The notes under the pieces: generated by a model
Database searches by the model: none
Seen by the model: only the letters and a program-made list of their open reading frames with translations
Told to the model about the DNA's origin: nothing
Shown: positions 47,643 through 60,000 of the stretch, piece after piece
Numbering within the stretch: position 1 is the first letter of the stretch
Layout: every line of letters starts with the position of its first letter
Assembly: GCA_019671005.1 (NCBI GenBank)
Contig: CM033714.1
Location: forward strand, 88,217,909-88,281,908
Source: Hibiscus mutabilis
Taxonomy: Eukaryota; Streptophyta; Magnoliopsida; Malvales; Malvaceae
Reading direction: 5' to 3'
DNA: 64,000 nucleotides
Program-made: the position numbers and the translations under genes

Positions 47643-48461
47643 TCAATCGCAGCAAGAAGGGCATCGGATCAAGCCGTTTTCGTTGCATTCGAAGCATCTC
47701 TTGAGCAAGCCTTCGTCTTCATCGAACATTTTCCGACTCCCATTGCAATTCCCACAAGGCACGAACCAGACATCCCCACAAGCATTGCAAACAAACCCAG
47801 GTTGTCTCCTAGGGAAATCATCAAGAACCTTAGCCAATTCACCCATTTCGAACATGCTTTTAATCACATCAGCACCGCCGATGTACTTCCCCTTTATAAA
47901 AACCTGGGGCAAAGTCACATCCTTCACTTTCAAGATGTTTTGCAACTCTTTCTTATAAGCAGCATCCATGGAAATATCTCTTTCATCAACCCAAACTCTG
48001 AACCCTCTAAAAATCATCCTAACGGCATAGCAATCCTCGTAAGTCCTTCGAATTCCTCGTAAACTGGTTAAATAAACAACAATTCGATCTTCAGTTCCGG
48101 GTAATCTTATGGTAGGGTTAATAAATCCCGATGAAAGCGCCATTGATTTTGTGGTTCTTAAAAAGGGCTTAGAGGCAGGTTCTTTAGGACTGGATAAGTT
48201 GGAGGAAGATGATGGAGATTTGCCTGATTCGAATAAACTCCTAAGCTTTTGAACTTTACCTTTGACGGAATCCATTGGTTCGTGAATTTTGGCAACGGAA
48301 GCAGCTCGATTTTGAGACTGCTGATTCTGGAGGTAAAATTGAGCTTTTGGATTCTTCGAATCAACTTTCGAGGGGGCGTACATTGTAAACGAACGATTTA
48401 AGAACCCAGATGACGACGATTGTGACGAAGATTTCACCTTGTTCTTCCCCATTTCTGCCAT
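47643..48461 (-). CDS. Glutaredoxin-domain protein with C-terminal zinc-binding cysteines
   Basis: Intronless, 272 aa, ATG at 48461 (MAEMGKN). The first 120 residues are basic and Ser-rich (GKVQKLRSLFESGK, about 68-81). Residues 125-220 form a glutaredoxin fold: RIVVYLTSLRGIRRTYEDC, VDERDISMDAAYKKEL, TLPQVFIKGKYIGGADVI with the cis-proline (185) and Gly-Gly. The usual CxxC redox site is replaced by SLRGIRRTYEDC, so thiol-disulfide exchange is doubtful. Four C-terminal cysteine pairs (225/228, 236/239, 256/259, 267/270; CNAC, CGNC, CFEC, CPSC) should bind zinc, as in DnaJ-type fingers. This layout is that of the plant family with At5g39865 and At3g28850, whose function is poorly known. Intact. 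Confidence 0.9.
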   Translation of the reverse strand: MAEMGKNKVKSSSQSSSSGFLNRSFTMYAPSKVDSKNPKAQFYLQNQQSQNRAASVAKIHEPMDSVKGKVQKLRSLFESGKSPSSSSNLSSPKEPASKPFLRTTKSMALSSGFINPTIRLPGTEDRIVVYLTSLRGIRRTYEDCYAVRMIFRGFRVWVDERDISMDAAYKKELQNILKVKDVTLPQVFIKGKYIGGADVIKSMFEMGELAKVLDDFPRRQPGFVCNACGDVWFVPCGNCNGSRKMFDEDEGLLKRCFECNENGLIRCPSCCD

Positions 48462-48752
48462 CGATCCAGATACTTACAAAAACACACAAAAATCAAATCT
48501 TTTTTGCTTTCACGAAGAATAAAATTGAAGATTTTCAGAGTTTTCTATTAATCTTTATTTGGGTTTAGTGGATTTTTTTGTTTAATTTCTTGTTGTGTTT
48601 TGCTTTGAAAAAAAAATAGATTGAAATTTGTTTTTAATTTTAAGAAAGAAATGGAGGGAGAGGAAGAGGTTTGTTTTTTGTAGGAATAACCTCAAAGCAA
48701 GAATTTCGCTTCCAACTAATTTTTCCTTTTATATAATTATTTAAGATATGTT

Positions 48753-49623
48753 GGGTTAAAGTCCATTAAAAGTCCTTCTATTATATTTGAAAGTTTATTT
48801 TAATCTCTATATTATAAAAAATAACATTTTAATCCTTACATTATATTAAAAATTCATTTTTAGTCCTTACTATAAAAAGAAACATTTTAGTCCATGTACG
48901 TTTGAAAAGTTAACATTTTAGTCTAAATTGCCAAAATTATTGTTAGTTTACTTAAATATTTTGGTTTACGCATTTTTTAGCTCCTCTCAATTATGAACTC
49001 GAACAAATCAATTTCTATCGAAACAATTTTTGTGATTTTTTTTATAAATTTATAAATACTTATAAAGTTTAAATGTAAAATTAATTATTACTCTAACTTC
49101 AAACTTTGTTGTTTTTACTTACAATAATTATAACTACAATTACAAGTTAAAAACATAAAAAAAATGTTTAATTGAAAATTGTACATTGGATTTTCATATT
49201 TAGAATAAGAGTAAGGGTTTAATTGGAAAAATAATAATAAAATATTAACAATATTTAGAATTTTATTAAAATCTTCAAAATAAAAAAATATTACAAAATT
49301 ATATTAAATTCTTCATTTTTATTTTATTTTTAAAATTATTCAGTCATAGTTAGGCATTTGTCGTGTACTGGTGAAAAAAGTCAATATCATTGATCGTTCT
49401 TATTTATCACGTATAAAATTTACATTGAATAAATTATTTTCTTTTTTTAAAGAGGAATTTGCACAATTTTAAAATTAGCAGGTTCTTAGATAATGTTTAA
49501 ATCAAAATATCAAAATTAACAAACTGTATTTTTAAAAAATTAGACCAAATATTTCACTTTCAAATGTACAAAAACTAAAATAAACTTTTAAGTATGGTAC
49601 GAAAACTTCTAATAGGCTTTAAT
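48753..49623. mobile_element. Inverted-repeat element, Mutator-like
   Basis: The left end GGGTTAAAGTCCATTAAAAG mirrors the right end, read on the other strand as ATTAAAGCCTATTAGAAG, with AAGTTTATTTTA shared further in. Flanks AGATATGTT and CGATATATT agree at 7 of 9 bases. AT-rich interior, no gene. Confidence 0.55.
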
Positions 49624-49956
49624 CGATATATTTTTAATTTAACAATATTTAAAGAAGAATTAAAAATATTTTTCCAGCGACCATTAGTTTAATAAGATGG
49701 AGAGCGTCACACAATTATTAATAAAGTTACATTTATATTACTCAATTATTGAAACTTATAATTAATTTACTCAATTAATATTCTAATTACAATTGGATTA
49801 CTCTTCCGAAAGTTTCAGAAGGCTGTCGAAAATGGAAACGAAATCCATTTATGGAACCTCTCTCTACGAGCCATTCCTATATTAAAAGTTAAAAAAGAAA
49901 ATTGTTCCAACCTTTCTTCAGTCCACCAAAAGGGTGACGGTTGCCACTTTCCACCT

Positions 49957-49990
<34 letters not shown>

Positions 49991-49991
49991 A
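49957..49991 (+). repeat. (TA)n(GA)n microsatellite in ABC1K3 5' leader
   Basis: Six TA then about twelve GA dinucleotides, ending about 38 bp before the start codon. The TATATATATA part could also serve as a TATA box. Confidence 0.85.
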
Positions 49992-50028
49992 CATTGGTTG
50001 AAGGGGGAAAGTAGTTGCAGTGGCCGCC

Positions 50029-53000
50029 ATGAGTCTTGTTGCTTCAGCCGGGGGTCACTCCTATTTACACGCCGGTAAAGGGTTTTCAATATCCAAACCC
50101 AAGAGGTACAAATTGGGTCCTCGAGCTGCTTTGGTTGAAGCCAGTCCCAGGGTCAACGGTTCGCCATCGCCCATGTCTATGCAGCTATTACCGACTCGCC
50201 GAGCGGAGGACCTACAGGCGGAGGCTCGGGCCCTTGCTCGAGCTGTTGGTGCGTCTGTTTACAGTCCTGAATTGCTTGTCAACAAGTATGGGTCTCGACC
50301 CGTCAAGGTGATGATTTACTTTTGATGTTTATGATTAAATCGTTATAAAAGAAGGGGATTTAGTCGGGGTTTAACTTTTGTTAATGAGGAATGCAAATTG
50401 CTATGATTTAGGCAGTGAAGAGGACTTTGGAAATCTTGGTAGCCTTGGGTTTTTTTGCTTTCAAACTGTTTTTGGATCAAAAGAAGGGGACATTGGATCT
50501 AAACAAGAGAAAACGAGCAGCTGAATTGAGGACTATCTTCACCAGATTAGGCCCTACTTTTGTAAAATTGGGTCAGGGTTTATCCACTCGGCCGGACCTT
50601 TGCCCACCGGAATATCTCGAGGAGCTGTCTCAGCTGCAGGTATTGGTGTATTTTATCATCTCATAATCATGTTTAGATATTCTATATTTGTATCAATGTT
50701 GTTATGTTAATAATATGAGCATTTTGAGACATTCATGTACTCGTGTTCCTATTATTTAGCCAATGAACATGAAATTGTGTCATGTTGTGTCTGATATTGT
50801 GAGATCTACTTTTCTTGGGGTTTTGCTCCTTGGGTCGATTTTACTAAGTCTGATGTGTTCGTAGGATGCTTTGCCTACATTTCCTGATGCAGATGCATTC
50901 TCATGCATCGAAACAGAGTTGGGGTTGACGCTGGACTCCATTTTCTCTGCTATATCCCCTGCTCCTATTGCAGCTGCTAGTTTAGGTCAAGTGTACAAAG
51001 CTCAACTTAAGAATTCGGGTCAAACTGTTGCTGTCAAGGTGCAACGACCTGGTATTGAAGAAACCATCGGGTTTGATTTTTACCTCATAAGAGGTCTAGG
51101 ATTTTTCATTAATAAGTATGTTGACATAATCACCACCGATGTTGTTGCCCTCATTGATGAATTTGCCCATCGAGTTTATCAAGAGCTCAACTATGTTCAG
51201 GTTAGTTTTTTTGGTCACCGATCTTATTACATCCTAATGCAATTGTTTCCCTCTTTTTTCTTCAGAAACAGAAACATCCTCAATCATCCAGAAACATGCT
51301 TCTCTTTTTCTCTATGTTTGGTAAATTAATTTGAGGGAGTTGATTTAGATTTAGTTTGCTTTATAAATTCTGAGAATGTAATGCATATGCTAGGTACAAA
51401 TTAGTTAAAAATTGATGTACTTATCTTTTCTGAATTTGTGAAACAAAATAACAAAAAAGAAGTGCACTTTCTTATTCTCTGTGCCAATTTTGCGGTACTA
51501 GTGTTAATTTTGACAGGTGCCTGCAGGAGGGACAAAATGCAAGGAAATTCAAGATGTTGTATGCTGACAAGGAGGATATCCTTGTTCCTGATATCTTTTG
51601 GGATTACACGAGTGGCAAAGTATTGACAATGGAGTGGGTTGATGGAGTGAAACTAAATGAACAAGCCGCCATTGAAAGGCAAGGTTTGAAAGTTTTGGAT
51701 CTAGTGACCACAGGTATCCAGTGCAGCCTCAGGCAGCTACTAGAGTACGGATATTTCCATGTGGATCCTCATCCTGGTAATCTGTTGGCAACACCTGAAG
51801 GAAAGCTGGCTTTTCTAGATTTCGGAATGATGAGTGAGACCCCAGAGGAAGCAAGATTTGCTATAATCGGCCATGTTGTACACATGGTTAATCGGGATTA
51901 TGAAGCTATGGCCCGTGATTACTATGCTCTGGATTTCTTGTCAACCGATGTAGACATTTCCCCAATTGTGCCAGCACTTCGGGACTTCTTTGATGATGCT
52001 CTTAGCTACACTGTGAGCGAACTAAACTTCAAAACAATAGTTGATGGTTTGGGTGCTGTTTTATACCAATACCCATTTAATGGTGAGCTGATTTTTTCCA
52101 TATAATTTTGAGCCCTATCCTCTAGTTTTGTTAGTGGATGTTTCTTAAATGGATTGTTTTTCTATAGTCTATATTGCTCTGACTGTTCATTCTTTTGAGT
52201 ACCCGTGTCCAAACATGGGTATAAGAATATGATCAATGTTCCTCCAAATACATGGAAGTGGATGATATAAACTGAATATATATGTTTGTGTAATTTTCTT
52301 TAAAAAGTCTCCTACCACTATTGTCATTTTATATCTTCAAATGTCTCAAAAAACACCTCTATTTTTTTAACATACATCTAAAGCCTGAGTGAGGAGAGAT
52401 GATATGGACTGAATTCCTTTTATGTCGACTAATGGTACTTTTTTTAATTTCTCTGCAGTACCTCCCTATTATGCACTGATACTGCGATCACTTACTGTGC
52501 TAGAAGGGTTGGCCCTTTATGCCGATCCAAATTTTAAGGTGCTAGCTGCCTCATACCCATACTTTGCTAAAAGGCTTCTCACAGATCCAAATCCATATCT
52601 GAGAGATGCTCTTATAGAGTTGCTTTTTAAGGATGGGAGGTTTAGGTACGGATAACTTATACATCCTCTTTTTTTGTGTATTCAGTTCTCGATGAAATCT
52701 TTCAATGTGAAATATGTAATTTTGGTTTGTTACAGGTGGAATAGACTAGAAAACCTTCTTGTTCAGGGAAGCAAGGACCGAGATTTCTCCTCAAAAGATG
52801 CTTTGCAACCTGTTTTAAAACTACTACTGGGACCAGATGGTGAAGACCTTAGGACTTTGGTCATTAAAGAGGCTGTTCGTGTTACTGAAGCTGTTATTCT
52901 AGGCTCAGTTGTTGATACATACAACTCTGTACCATCTTTTGTGCGTACTCTAATGTTCAATGGCAATGGAAACGGACCACTTGCAATGAGCAGTGCTGAA

Positions 53001-53946
53001 TTGCAAAGCATGATGGAGCTTCGGGACCAAGTCTTTCGAATCTGGGGACTTCTGCGATCCTCTGAAAGCTTTGATCCAGCACTTTTGCAACCTATTTTAC
53101 AAGTAAGTAAACCTTGTTTATAGTATTGTTTAGTGACTATGGTAGAAAAGAACATACACAGACACAAACACAGAAGCCATAATTTATGCACCAATGTTAC
53201 AAGCTACTGTTAGAATTTTTTTATTGATTTTTGCGTCTTATATCAGTTCTTTTTGCCAAAATATTTTGGATGGTTGATACATATGCTTTATTCGAGTGCA
53301 AAGATTAATTGTTAATATATAGTTTAAAATTGCATAAGGTGCAAAGTATTTGGGTCTTCACCATGAACCTTTTTTCATGGTTCCAACAGTGGGAGGTATT
53401 TATTTAAGCTATATTACTTGGATTTGTGTGCGAGTGTCAGACATAGGTATGTCTGACACAGGTATGTTTAATTTCATCTAAATTTTTTTATGAATATAGA
53501 GGGTCTTAAAATATACGACAAAAATGGATATTTCAATGGAAGTGAAGAGTCAAAGCAACATAGATTTTAAGAACGTATACCGTTACTAGGAAAATTGAAC
53601 GGTATAGCTGTTGTGAGGATTCCAGTATGGATTAATGGTTTAGTAGTGGATACCTTAACCTATGGAAAATCCTGAATTTGCAGGAACTACTTTTTGAGAT
53701 CCAAATACCCTGCTATTGAATGAGGAACCAACTCTTGATGTTTCATTTAGTCCCAAACCATTTCTTTACACAATAATAATTATATCCGATGGAACTGGCT
53801 GATTACTGGTTCTTGACCAGGTACTTCAACAACCCGAGGCACACAGCCTAGGCGGCCGTGTAGTTGGTGGGATCACTCAGCGTCTTGCAGCTCGCTTACT
53901 GCAACAGGTCCTTCGGATGCCGTCGGTTCCCACTTCAAGTTTATGA
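50029..53946 (+). CDS. ABC1K3: Chloroplast ABC1-like atypical kinase (ABC1K3)
   Basis: Plastoglobule kinase of the ABC1/UbiB family, tied in Arabidopsis (At1g79600) to prenyl-lipid (tocopherol, plastoquinone) metabolism and high-light response. Exons: 50029-50307, 50412-50639, 50865-51200, 51527-52082, 52459-52645, 52736-53102 and 53821-53946, all GT-AG, for 692 aa. The start is the ATG at 50029; the upstream in-frame GTG is not used. The N-terminus is Ser/Ala/basic, as expected for a transit peptide. Motifs: KLGQ of the KxGQ helix (145-148), Ala-rich loop IAAASLGQ (about 204-211) in place of a Gly-rich loop, VAVK (Lys227), HVDPHPGNLL (Asp361, Asn366), LDFG (Asp379). The Ala-rich loop and KxGQ favour ADP and block classic kinase activity in the family. 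Ends MPSVPTSSL. Intact. Confidence 0.93.
52195..52270 (+). repeat. GTGTCC-type dispersed repeat in ABC1K3 intron 4
   Basis: GAGTACCCGTGTCCAAACAT and GGGTATAAGAATATGATC, same block order as the copies at 35499 and 36645. A further fragment in intron 6 (53420-53475) reads GTGTCAGACATAGGTATGTC. Confidence 0.45.
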
Positions 53947-54355
53947 GCATTAGAGTCTCGGTAAGTCGATAAATGTATGTTGTAAACCTGAAAATCTACA
54001 GCCATTCTTTTTTCCAATTAGTTATTCAACTAAAAGGAATAACATTAGAGAAATTTATAACGAGAAGAACCTTTGGGGAATGTATGACCTTATCAAATGA
54101 AAAACAGAGGCTTAGGTTCTATTTAATCAATTTACTAAGTGATGGATGCGAGTATGGTTACTATTAAAAGAGCAGGGTTCAAAAATCCAATACATATTCA
54201 ATACATGTTTTATATTTATCTTAAATATAAAACATCTCGAGTATAATTCTATAATGACGAGGAAACATACGAATATAATATGAATATAAAGCGTAGAGGT
54301 TGATTTTAAAATTAAATTATACTTAATTTACTTATAAAATTTTATTATTGATTTA
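53947..54355. other. 3' flank of ABC1K3
   Basis: Probable 3' UTR followed by AT-rich sequence; no gene. Confidence 0.4.
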
Positions 54356-54841
54356 AGGGAGTTCTTTAAATTTTTTTAATTAATTAATCTCTTAATTTTT
54401 TTCAATTAAGCCCTTGAACTACAAAATTTAATCAATTAAGACCTTAAATCAATAAATTAAATCAATTATGTCTTTTGATTAATTTTAACCATTAAATCTG
54501 AACAATTTTGTTCAATCCATTATTGTAGTGTGTTGTTTCACTTGACAGTTTTCATGATTCTTTTATTTTTTAAATTTTTTTTTAAATATTTTAAAAAATC
54601 TAAAAAAACTTATAAAATTTGATTTTTTTGTAAAGGTAATATGATAGAACTGTAGTGTATCATGTGAAAAACTGTCAAGATTTAATGGTTAAAATTATTC
54701 AAAGTGCTTAATTGATTTAATTTCTTGGTTTAAGGACTTAATTGATTAAATTTTTTTGTTCAATAACTTAATTGGGTGCAAAGAAACCAGGGACTTAATT
54801 AACTTTTTTTCAAAAGTTCAAGAGTTTTTTACACCTTTAAG
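54356..54841. mobile_element. Short inverted-repeat element
   Basis: The left arm with AATTAAGCCCTTGAAC and TTTAATCAATTAAGACCTTA mirrors the right arm, read in reverse as AATTAAGTTATTGAAC and TTTAATCAATTAAGTCCTTA. About 490 bp in all, arms about 200 bp. No clear target duplication; no gene. Confidence 0.65.
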
Positions 54842-55024
54842 TCTTTATTATTTTTGTATATGATAACTATTGTATTAATAAAGAAAATAAGAAAGTATAA
54901 AATCACAAAAGGATTTATCATAAATATATTTATTTATTTCACTAATCCAATGGTAATGAATTAATTAAATTTTATATAATGTAAGTCGATCATATTTATC
55001 TATTTGATGGGAGAGAGCTAGTAG

Positions 55025-56039
55025 TAGGGTGTTCATGGACGATTAACCGTACCGGCATGCTTTATCGGTACGGTTATCGAAAGTCTCGGTTCGACATTTT
55101 AATGAACCGTTACTGTCCCGTTTTAAACTGCTTACTGCCTAAACGATTAATCGATTATTCGGTACGGTTACTCGGTTAACCATAAACCGTTTTATATATT
55201 TATTACTACTAAATTTAATAATTTTATAAAATCAACTAAATAAAATCTTCAATATTTATATTTAAAAAGTCTTCAAAGTTTAAAACTATTAAAATTTGTG
55301 AACATTTATATTAATTACACAAATATTAATAATAACTAATAATTTATATTAATTACACAAATATTTGTATAATCAATAATGTGATATCATTATAATATTT
55401 TTAAAAGAGAAAAATCGTTAAAATTTCCTTCGCTATTTGAGTCAACTGAAATCGAGACAAGAACGCTAAAAGAGAAAAAAGTACTCTAAATTTATTTCAT
55501 TTTATGATTACAATAACATGAACATTAGTTCAACAGAGTTGTTCAATAACAAATGTAAATAAAATAAAGGTACGACAGCATGAACCGTAAATGAGCTGTA
55601 AGATCAAATCAATGCCTCAAGGCACAAACTACCTACAACCACACTAGAAACCCAACAAAAACAAAAGGATATAACATATATCCCACTATATTTCAATACT
55701 ATAATAGATGCACGTTCGAATAGACGTACACTATACGTTTGGTTATTATTAATAATTTAATATAATTATAAAATATAGTTCAAGTAAGGTAATGAAACAT
55801 ATATTAGTAACGATGAATAATTTAATATTAATATAAAATTAATTTTAAAATCTTTTATCGATTTTTTCGGTTAACTGTTTAGTGAAAAATCGTATATGTT
55901 TTCGTCTAACCGTTAATTTTATTGGCACGGTTACCATATCGTTTCGACTATTTTTTATCAATACAATTACCTATTATTTAGTTATTTTTTTTAATTTTTC
56001 GCTGTAGTACATCGATTCGGGTTTTTATGAACAGCCTTA
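55025..56039. mobile_element. hAT-like non-autonomous element with 8-bp flanks
   Basis: The left end TAGGGTGTTCATGGACGATT mirrors the right end, read as TAAGGCTGTTCATAAAAACC. Flanks GCTAGTAG (55017-55024) and ACTAGTAG (56040-56047) agree at 7 of 8 bases. Subterminal regions are full of CGGTTA/TAACCG words in both orientations (for example ACCGTACCGG, TCGGTACGGTTA), plausible transposase-binding repeats. No coding region. Confidence 0.75.
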
Positions 56040-56192
56040 ACTAGTAGCATACCTGATAGAACTTGCCCTCCCATTGAAAAACTTAATTAAACTAATTTTT
56101 GGTATAAAATTTAATTGGTGTAAAAATAATTTTAAAACTAAAATAGTTTTTTAAAATATGGTTTTTAACCTTAAGTTTAAAATATTTTTAAA

Positions 56193-56780
56193 GATAAATT
56201 ATGTAAATTATCACTGAACTTTATTTTTAAATATTTTTGTCAATAAAATCTTAAAATGTTCAGTTTATTCGTAAAAGTTAAAATAAAGTTAAAATATAAA
56301 ATATATATTTTTTATATTTTTATGTTAATTTTTGGACGTTGTCTATCTACCGACAAATAGAAAAAAATTTCTAAGATTCAAACCGTAGAAAATCTCATCA
56401 ACATGAAAGAAGCAATATACTGAAAAGTGAATTATATCCGATGGTGAAAGAGAAAAATCGATAAGGGAAAACTACTATTTTTGTCGATTTATAAATTTTG
56501 AGATTTTTTCAGTGAAATAGAAGCTAGATTTAAATTAATGAACAAAAAAATTTGATAAAATTTAAAACTAAACGACCATTACTTACTACCGTCGAAAGTG
56601 ACGTTAAACAACAATAGACAATAAACCACATCCACGTCACAAACATTATCATATAATTAAGAGAAGAATGACAAAATGCCTGATATCTAAATTTTAATAA
56701 ATATATTAAGAATATTAAAATTTCATTAATTAAAATAAATTTAAAAATAATATTTAGTGATATTTACGTGAGTTACACTG
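56193..56780. mobile_element. Possible inverted-repeat element
   Basis: TGTAAATTATCACTGAACTT at the left resembles the reverse complement of the stretch ending GATATTTACGTGAGTTACAC at the right. Similarity is short and ends are uncertain. Confidence 0.35.
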
Positions 56781-56928
56781 TTCTTTATTTTATAATCAAC
56801 CAAAAAAAGAAAAGGGATGGTAAAAAAATCCGGAAAGCTGATCAAGTGGGAGAAGTTTCGTTTTTAACTAAAAAAATCAATACACTCATCCAAAACACTC
56901 CATTTCCCGCTCCTAAATCTACCAGAAA

Positions 56929-56937
56929 TTAGGGTTT
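56929..56937 (+). promoter_or_regulatory. Telo-box upstream of FY
   Basis: TTAGGGTTT (AAACCCTAA on the other strand) about 90 bp before the FY start codon. Telo-boxes are common in promoters and leaders of plant housekeeping genes. Confidence 0.45.
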
Positions 56938-57024
56938 GGGGGTTCTATTCAGTGCTGTGCAAATTCACTCACTACAGCTCTTCGCTGCCCAACAGTTTAG
57001 GGCTCTCATCCGGGGTTTTTCACA

Positions 57025-60000
57025 ATGATGTATGGTAATCAACAACAGCAGCAGAACCAGACGCCGTTGCCGCAAGGTGGGGAATTCCCAAGAGGTCCTC
57101 CTCCATTGCTTCCGCAAATGATGCGGCATCCCTCTGCTTCTTCCACTACTCTTAACTCAGATTATCACCACCCTGGTCCTCATCCTCAGATTCCGCCTTA
57201 TGAGGGTAGGAGAATAATTCTCAATTTGTCTATTTTTTGTATTTTTTTCATTTCAAATGATATGGCAAAAATCATTTTTGAAAAATATTTTTAAATTATC
57301 GAAATTCAAAGTTTTGGTGATTGCATAACTGAAACACGTCATAATTTTGTAAAAAAGGGAATGTGTACTTGAGGTTCAGTAGATGTCACATCTAGGTTAG
57401 GGTTCGTTTAAAGATGCCTAAAGAAAACATAATTTTGCTGGGACTTTAACAAACATAATTGGTGATTTCCAAAAATCTAGGAATCACTGTCTACCAAATC
57501 GATATGTGAAGACAATTACATTTGAAGTTCTTATATCATAGGCTTTTATTTCAGTTTTGCCGTTCATGGTTGTAAGCTTCATGGACTTACACTTTGAGGT
57601 TCCTTTTGCATCATGAGCCTTGTCTTATGGTAAGCCTGTAGTCTAATAGAAGTACTGCATTTTGAGAGGATGTGTTGCAGTTTACCTGAAATCAGGCTAT
57701 CTGAATTTTAGTTGTTCTGAAAGCTACTTTTTTCTTTTAATCTTTCAGCTCATGGTGATAATTTTGCTGCCAAAAGAATGAGAAAGATGACCCAAAGGAG
57801 GGCTGTCGATTATACGAGCACTGTTGTGCGATATATGCAGGTAAGCTTTTAAGTTGGGTTGTTTTCATGTGCTTTCTGACATATATTTATATATTGCACA
57901 GTCAGATTGTTGGATCTCATTGACACGGATTCTTTTGCCTGTTGTTAGATGACTTGTACATTAGTTTTATCTTTGTTATTTTTATGTCTGCTCTTAATCA
58001 ACATCTTTGTTGATTTTCTACCTAGGAATCTGCATGCCTTTTCTGCCTTAAATTTGCTTGTCACTTGATTAAAGTTTATAAACCCTTCTGGTACTATTCT
58101 TATCCACAATTCTACCTGTATTATAGCTTAAGATATCAACAATGAAGTTTTGTTTCACTGTTTTCTACTGGTGCTGGAGAATGGCAAAACATCTTAGGTT
58201 TACTTCATGCCATTCATTATGGTGTTTGGCTGTGCCTTTTTTTTTTTCTTCAAGGCAACAATATTAAGTTGATGTCCTGAATACTTGTTCTGTTTTTCCT
58301 ATTTACTCTGAGACCAGAGTTAGCCCCTTCATTACTTTTTTTGGGACCAATATTAACCAGATATGCTTATCATCTCTTTTCATTTCATGACTCATGAGTA
58401 GGTCCTTCAAATATGGAGAAGATTATGAGTGTCTCAACCATAGTTTCTTTTATATCATGTTTTTTTCCTTTGATATTCATGTTCTCTTCTATGGAGACCG
58501 AACTCAATTTTTGGTTCCTTTGCTCTCTTTATTACCTTTTGGATTGATATAAATCAGTGACACCTATTATCACTATTCAATTCATGAGTCATAGGGTAGA
58601 TCCTACAAAAACAGTTAAGATCATGAATAGCTCAACCATCTTGTTATTATATATGTTTATTTGTTTGGCATACATACATGTTCTCTTATGCCAACCCATT
58701 CCTTTTTCCACTTTTGAACCTTTGATGGATTTTGACTTGTATACAAAAAATCAATGATTGTGCAGATTCGTACTTGGCAGCGGGACTCACGGGACAGGAC
58801 AACATTGCAGCCTACTCCAGCAGCAGCAATTGATGTCAGTAAAAATGCCTTTATCTTCATTCTCTTGTTTCCTGTATTAAGAATTTTCTGTCTGATGCAA
58901 ATTTATTTCTGTTGGTCTTTCACGCAGATGTTGCCTACAGCTGCCTATTTAGATAATCCATCCACAAGTTTTGCTGCCAAATTTGTTCATACATCTCTAA
59001 ATAAAAACCGGTGTTCAATTAATCGTGTTTTGGTGAGATATATTAAAAATTATTTTTCTTTTCTGTTTTAGTTTTTAGCTCAGTGGGTTGTCTTTCTTAT
59101 TGTTTTCTATCAGTTAAATTATATTGCACTAGTCATGTGATTAATTTAATTTTCTTGGTTCATGTGGAAGAAGCTGTTTGATCCTTTTTATCTGCTAACA
59201 ATCGCCCAAAATTGACTTGGCATCCGACTTTGGGCCGAATTATTTTTATGTTAAAAGGCTCCATTGCTTTTTCCAATGCTTGAAATGAAAGCATCTGTTA
59301 TTTTAATGTGGTTACTGTGATTAAATACCCATCCAATCAAATTAACTTTAAAACTTTGGGTTTATCATCATTTATCCAACAAATTGACAATAAAGGTGTC
59401 TGTCCACAATTGGATTTGAAATGGATGAAAACATCGAACTTACCTTTATTTTTTTATCCCCATCTCACCGTCAAGTGTTGTAGATAGTGGACCTAGTAGA
59501 AGCCACATTGTTTATACCTCCATGTTTGCATGCTTATCTCTTGGATGAAATTTGATGACTTGATCCTATGTTGCTGAAGAAACTTAGCTTATTATTATTG
59601 CTGTTAACCATCTTTTTCTTGGATTTGCTTAATGTCTTTTTATAAGGAATGCTTATTTCAAGTCATAAATCAACTTAGCTACTAGACTTTTTTTTTCTTC
59701 ATTTTAGTGGACTCCCACAGGTAGACGTCTCATCACAGGTTCTCAGAGTGGGGAATTTACTTTATGGAATGGGCAGTCATTTAATTTCGAAATGATTCTT
59801 CAGGTATAGTTCCATTAATTGAGATGCATATCTCATTTAACTAGTTTTTTTTTTCATTAGATAATCCACATTGATATATTTTGACCTTTTTTTCCATTAA
59901 ATACTTAGGCTCATGATCAAGCCATCAGATCTATGGTCTGGAGTCACAATGACAACTGGATGGTTTCTGGTGATGATGGGGGCACAATAAAGTATATGTT

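Noticed and set aside
50020..50028. Upstream in-frame GTG start of ABC1K3
   Set aside because: Plant genes start at ATG; the first one, at 50029, has a suitable context and gives a transit-peptide-like N-terminus.
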